Of a stretch of DNA of 64,000 nucleotides, positions 60,773-64,000 are shown in pieces. The notes below the pieces were generated by a model. The model was given only the letters and a program-made list of their open reading frames with translations. It was not told the DNA's origin and ran no database searches. Made by a program: the position numbers and the translations under genes. This DNA comes from Cupriavidus necator A5-1 (GTDB lineage: Bacteria > Pseudomonadota > Gammaproteobacteria > Burkholderiales > Burkholderiaceae), in the NCBI RefSeq assembly GCF_000744095.1, contig NZ_JQLI01000008.1, forward strand, positions 3,968,001 through 4,032,000, written 5' to 3'. How positions within the stretch are numbered: the stretch's first letter is position 1; the number at the start of each line of letters is the position of its first letter.

Positions 60773-61923
60773 GCCGGGCCGATCCCCTGGAACAGGGCCT
60801 GTTCCTTGGCCAGGTCGGACGACGGACGCACGTTGCGCTTCTGCGCGGCGGCGAAGTCGAGCATGCGGTTGATGCAGGTCACCGCCTTGGCGCCGATTGC
60901 CGGGTCGACATGGATCTCGTTGCGGCCGGTTTCCAGCACCTCGGCCAGGTTGGTGAGCGCGTTCATCGCCATCCACGGGCAGTGCGCGCAGCTCTTGCAG
61001 GTGGCGCTGTTGCCGGCCGTGGGCGCTTCGATGAAGTGCTTGCCCGGTGCGGCCATGCGCATCTTGTGCAGGATGCCGTTGTCGGTGGCGACGATGAACT
61101 CGGTCGCGTCCAGCTTCTGCGCGGCCTCGATCAGCTGCGAGGTCGAGCCGACCACGTCGGCCTGCGCCACCACGTTTTCCGGCGATTCCGGGTGCACCAG
61201 GATCTTGGCGTTGGGGAATTCACGGCGCAGCAGGTCCAGCTCGATGCCCTTGAACTCGTCGTGCACCAGGCACGAGCCCTGCCACAGCAGCATGTCGGCG
61301 CCCGTCTGCTTCTGGATATAGCTACCCAGGTGCTTGTCCGGGGCCCACAGGATCTTCTTGCCCTGCGCGTGCAGGTGCTCGACGATCTTCAGGCCGATGC
61401 TGGAGGTCACCATCCAGTCCGCGCGCGCCTTCACCGCGGCGCTGGTGTTGGCGTAGACGACCACGGTGCGGTCCGGGTGCGCATCGCAGAACGCGGCAAA
61501 TTCGTCGGCCGGGCAGCCCAGGTCGAGCGAGCAGGTCGCGTCCAGGTCCGGCATCAGCACGGTCTTCTCGGGACTGAGGATCTTGGCGGTCTCGCCCATG
61601 AAGCGCACGCCGGCCACCACCAGGGTCTTGGCCTCGTGGTCGCGCCCGAAGCGGGCCATTTCCAGCGAATCGGAGACGCAGCCGCCGGTTTCTTCCGCCA
61701 GGTCCTGCAGGTCGGCGTCGACGTAATAGTGCGCCACCAGCACCGCGTTGCGTTCCTTCAGCAAGCGGCGGATACGCGCCTTCAGTGCCTGGCGCTCGTC
61801 GGGCGTCAGCACCGGCGGCACCTTGGCCCAGGCATGGGCCACGCAGCTGGTGCCAGTGGCGTTTTCGGCATCCGCCAGGTTCGGTTTCTCGAACTCAACG
61901 GTCTTGATCGATTGTGGGGTCAT
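60769..61923 (-). CDS. nadA: quinolinate synthase
   Basis: NadA condenses iminoaspartate with dihydroxyacetone phosphate to quinolinate, using a 4Fe-4S cluster. The 384-residue product has AHYYVDADLQDLAEETGGCVSDS, LMPDLDATCSLDLGC, VYANTSAAVKARADW, HPESPENV and the C-terminal CKSCAHCPWMAMN with cluster cysteines. It overlaps nadC by four bases. Together with nadB it encodes the whole aspartate-to-NaMN route. Confidence 0.96.
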   Translation of the reverse strand: MTPQSIKTVEFEKPNLADAENATGTSCVAHAWAKVPPVLTPDERQALKARIRRLLKERNAVLVAHYYVDADLQDLAEETGGCVSDSLEMARFGRDHEAKTLVVAGVRFMGETAKILSPEKTVLMPDLDATCSLDLGCPADEFAAFCDAHPDRTVVVYANTSAAVKARADWMVTSSIGLKIVEHLHAQGKKILWAPDKHLGSYIQKQTGADMLLWQGSCLVHDEFKGIELDLLRREFPNAKILVHPESPENVVAQADVVGSTSQLIEAAQKLDATEFIVATDNGILHKMRMAAPGKHFIEAPTAGNSATCKSCAHCPWMAMNALTNLAEVLETGRNEIHVDPAIGAKAVTCINRMLDFAAAQKRNVRPSSDLAKEQALFQGIGPA

Positions 61924-61996
61924 CTCCGGTACTCCTCTAAACCTCCGCCAACAAGCGGTGCGGCCGGCCAGAACATGGGGGAGTTTATCTAAAACA

Positions 61997-62021
61997 AAAG
62001 CCCCGCCATGGGCGGGGCTTT
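61997..62021 (-). terminator. intrinsic terminator after the desaturase gene
   Basis: AAAGCCCCGCC and GGCGGGGCTTT form an 11-bp stem around ATG; on the minus strand TTGTTTTAG follows. It isolates the desaturase transcript from nadA. Confidence 0.88.
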
Positions 62022-62050
62022 GTCAAACCATACGGCGCGGCCGAATTGTA

Positions 62051-63241
62051 TCAGGCGTAGCGGCGCAGGCGCAGCGAGAAATCGTGCAGCGCCTGGATGC
62101 CACTGGCCTCGGCGCGGTGGCACCAGGCCTGCAGCTGCTGCAGCAGCTGCTCGCGCGTCAGGTTGGAACGGCCCCAGATGGCGGCCAGCTCACGGCGCAT
62201 TTCCACGAAGGTCTGCAGCGCCTTGTTCTGTTCGACGATGCTGGCGAGCTGCTCGCGCTGGGTCGCGGCCAGCTTGGTTTCCTCGCGGTGGAACCACTTG
62301 CTGGCGGGCTTGAAGCTGCGGTACTCGGCCACGCCGCCTTCCTTGAGCTTGTCCAGTTCCTGGCGGAACGCGCCCTTGACGGCCTTGGCATAGCGCGCCA
62401 TCACGTCATAGCGGTTGGCGATGATGGCTTCCAGCGTGTTGTGGTCGACCGGGCGGGCTTCCACCAGGCGGGCCTTGGGCGGGGTCTTCTTGACCTTGGC
62501 CAGGCCCACCGCCTGCATCGCGCGTATATAGCCCCAGCCCACGTCGAACTCATACCACTTGATCGAGAACTTGGCCGAGGTCGGGTAGGTGTGGTGGTTG
62601 TTGTGCAGCTCTTCGCCGCCGATGATCAGGCCCCACGGCGACACGTTGGTCGATGCGTCTTCGCAATCGTAGTTGCGATAACCCCACCAGTGGCCCAGGC
62701 CATTGATGATGCCGGCGGCATGGATCGGGATCCACAGCATCTGCACCGCCCACACGGACATGCCGATCACGCCGAACAGCGCCAGGTCGATGATCAGCAT
62801 CAGGCCCGCGCCCTGCCAGGTGAAGCGCGAATATACGTTGCGCTCGATCCAGTCGTTGGGGCAGCCATGGCTGAACTTGGCGATGGTTTCCTTGTTCTTG
62901 GCTTCGGCGCGATACAGCTCGGCGCCTTCCAGCAGCACCTTGCGGATGCCGCGGGTCTGCGGGCTGTGCGGATCGTCTTCCGTTTCGCACTTGGCGTGGT
63001 GCTTGCGATGGATGGCGGTCCATTCGCGCGTGACCATGCCGGTGGTCAGCCACAGCCAGAAGCGGAAGAAGTGTTGGGCAATCGGGTGCAGATCCAGCGA
63101 CCGGTGCGCCATGCAGCGGTGCAGGAAGATGGTGACGCCGGCGATCGTGATATGCGTCATCACGAGCGTGTAGATGACGATCTCCCACCAGGTCCAGTTG
63201 GCAAGGCCGTTGGCGGCCCAGTCAAGAATAATGTCGAACAA
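62051..63241 (-). CDS. acyl-CoA/fatty-acid desaturase
   Basis: A 396-residue membrane desaturase of the delta-9 (Ole1/DesC) type, placing a double bond in acyl chains. The three His boxes that hold the di-iron site are visible: HRCMAH (41-46), HRKHH (78-82) and HNNHH (213-217). Membrane helices lie at about 18-40, 55-75, 142-165 and 165-185. A C-terminal extension of about 150 helical residues (from about 245) is longer than in typical bacterial DesC. It probably adjusts membrane fluidity. Confidence 0.9.
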   Translation of the reverse strand: MFDIILDWAANGLANWTWWEIVIYTLVMTHITIAGVTIFLHRCMAHRSLDLHPIAQHFFRFWLWLTTGMVTREWTAIHRKHHAKCETEDDPHSPQTRGIRKVLLEGAELYRAEAKNKETIAKFSHGCPNDWIERNVYSRFTWQGAGLMLIIDLALFGVIGMSVWAVQMLWIPIHAAGIINGLGHWWGYRNYDCEDASTNVSPWGLIIGGEELHNNHHTYPTSAKFSIKWYEFDVGWGYIRAMQAVGLAKVKKTPPKARLVEARPVDHNTLEAIIANRYDVMARYAKAVKGAFRQELDKLKEGGVAEYRSFKPASKWFHREETKLAATQREQLASIVEQNKALQTFVEMRRELAAIWGRSNLTREQLLQQLQAWCHRAEASGIQALHDFSLRLRRYA

Positions 63242-63628
63242 ACTGTTCTCCGTCGGTTAAACAGGGACTTTCCCGTGCGGGCCGGCGGATGGCCGGTGCA
63301 CACAACGCGCAGAAAAAATAGCTGCGAATCTATTGATTGCGATAGCTGTCTGGCGCGTGCCGCCGGCCCGAAGTCGCTCCGGGCTCCCTGGCACACGAGT
63401 CTGGCGCCGGCCGTGGCTGGCGGGACAAGGTACGAGCCGCTGCAATCTGGCGGCTGTGTCTGATGTGGGGAGCGGGATACGCGCAACCCGCGACAACCCG
63501 GCATTCTACCGGATCGCCGAAGTTGCATGCATACGCTGTTACCCGGATTTGGACGGGGCACAACGCTTTTCGTTCCTTGGGGTGGCGCATGCGGCGCCCG
63601 CCCAAGGTCGATGCGGCGTTAGTGACGC
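63242..63628. other. intergenic region upstream of the desaturase gene
   Basis: It must hold the desaturase promoter on the minus strand. I see no gene, RNA or convincing repeat; the open frames crossing it look like non-coding GC-rich shadows. Confidence 0.4.
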
Positions 63629-64000
63629 CTAAGGTGCATTCGCGGCTTCGGGCAGTTCGGCTGGCCGTGCGGCGGCGGCCATGCCGGGCAGCGGCGTATC
63701 GCCCAGCACCCTCACCTCGCGCTGCGGATACGGGATCGAGATACCGTGGTCGCGCAGCGTGCGCCAGATCGCGCGGTTCATCGCCGATTGCACGCCCAGC
63801 TTGCCGTTCTGCGGGTCGGCGATATAGACCGCAACCTCGTACTCGATGCCGCTGTCGGCGAACATCACCAGGAAGGCGGCTGGCTCCGGGTCCGGCAGCA
63901 CACGCGGCAGGTCGCGCACGCAGGCGGTCAGCAGCGCGATCACGTTTTCCGGGTCGGCGCTGTAGTCGGCCTGCACGCGTGTCGCCACGCGCACATTGGT
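63629..64000 (-). CDS. mechanosensitive channel MscS-family protein, C-terminal part
   Basis: The last about 123 residues of a protein that begins beyond the right edge. VATRVQADYSADPENVIALLTACV, LVMFADSGIEYEVAVYI, AMNRAIWRTLRDHGISIPYPQREV match the C-terminal cytosolic domain of MscS-like channels, ending in an Ala/Pro tail. The membrane pore lies outside the window, so conductance class cannot be judged. Confidence 0.85.
   Translation of the reverse strand, partial: TNVRVATRVQADYSADPENVIALLTACVRDLPRVLPDPEPAAFLVMFADSGIEYEVAVYIADPQNGKLGVQSAMNRAIWRTLRDHGISIPYPQREVRVLGDTPLPGMAAAARPAELPEAANAP

Overview
The window is GC-rich, densely coded DNA with GC-biased third codon positions. The gene content and order (lgt; divergent pepA/lptFG; holC; a cysI-DUF934-cysH-cysD-cysN-cobA operon; a hut cluster with HutF and HutG; livKHMGF next to ispH; radC-rpmB-rpmG; nadB/nadC/nadA) fit the main chromosome of a Burkholderiaceae betaproteobacterium, most likely Cupriavidus or a close relative. 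This assignment rests on recognised gene families and order, not on a database search.

Layout. 1-12.5 kb is housekeeping: a truncated GntR regulator, a DUF898 membrane protein and an M48 peptidase, lgt, a TTG-started LysR gene divergent from ilvD, a holC-pepA strand facing lptF-lptG, and cbiX. 12.5-20.7 kb is the assimilatory sulfate module: on the minus strand tauE, cysI, DUF934, cysH (APS reductase type), cysD, cysN and cobA (siroheme), with cysB divergent. 20.7-25.6 kb holds a methyltransferase, an orphan branched-chain-amino-acid-type binding protein, a hydroxyacid dehydrogenase, an esterase, an HNH protein and tRNA-Leu(CAA).

25.7-34.3 kb, just after the tRNA, is an accessory segment: chrB-chrA (chromate), an MFS transporter, an orphan gene fragment, an M48 lipoprotein, a non-coding stretch with an AT-rich part, and a beta-propeller pseudogene split by a complete IS4-family (Tn5-type) element with 18-bp ends and an 11-bp target duplication. 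An SMP-30 gene follows.

34.3-45.6 kb is a complete histidine-utilisation regulon on the minus strand: a NitT/TauT-type ABC transporter, hutC, hutH, hutU, hutD, hutI, hutF and hutG, with three matching TGTATA-type operator candidates. 45.6-49.2 kb holds an NAD-binding protein, a ferredoxin-reductase-like flavoprotein and an argD-family aminotransferase. In front of the aminotransferase lies a well-formed attenuator candidate: a near-consensus promoter, a 22-codon leaderless ORF with three consecutive Arg codons, and an intrinsic terminator. This is the strongest candidate for an undescribed regulatory element in the window. 49.3-54.5 kb is a REPIN-like repeat and the branched-chain amino acid transporter livKHMGF. 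55-64 kb holds ispH, an FKBP isomerase, an 11-bp minisatellite, a frameshifted radC, rpmB-rpmG, nadB, nadC-nadA, a fatty-acid desaturase and the C-terminus of a probable MscS-family channel.

Many long open frames antisense to these genes are shadows of GC-rich codon usage and are left out.
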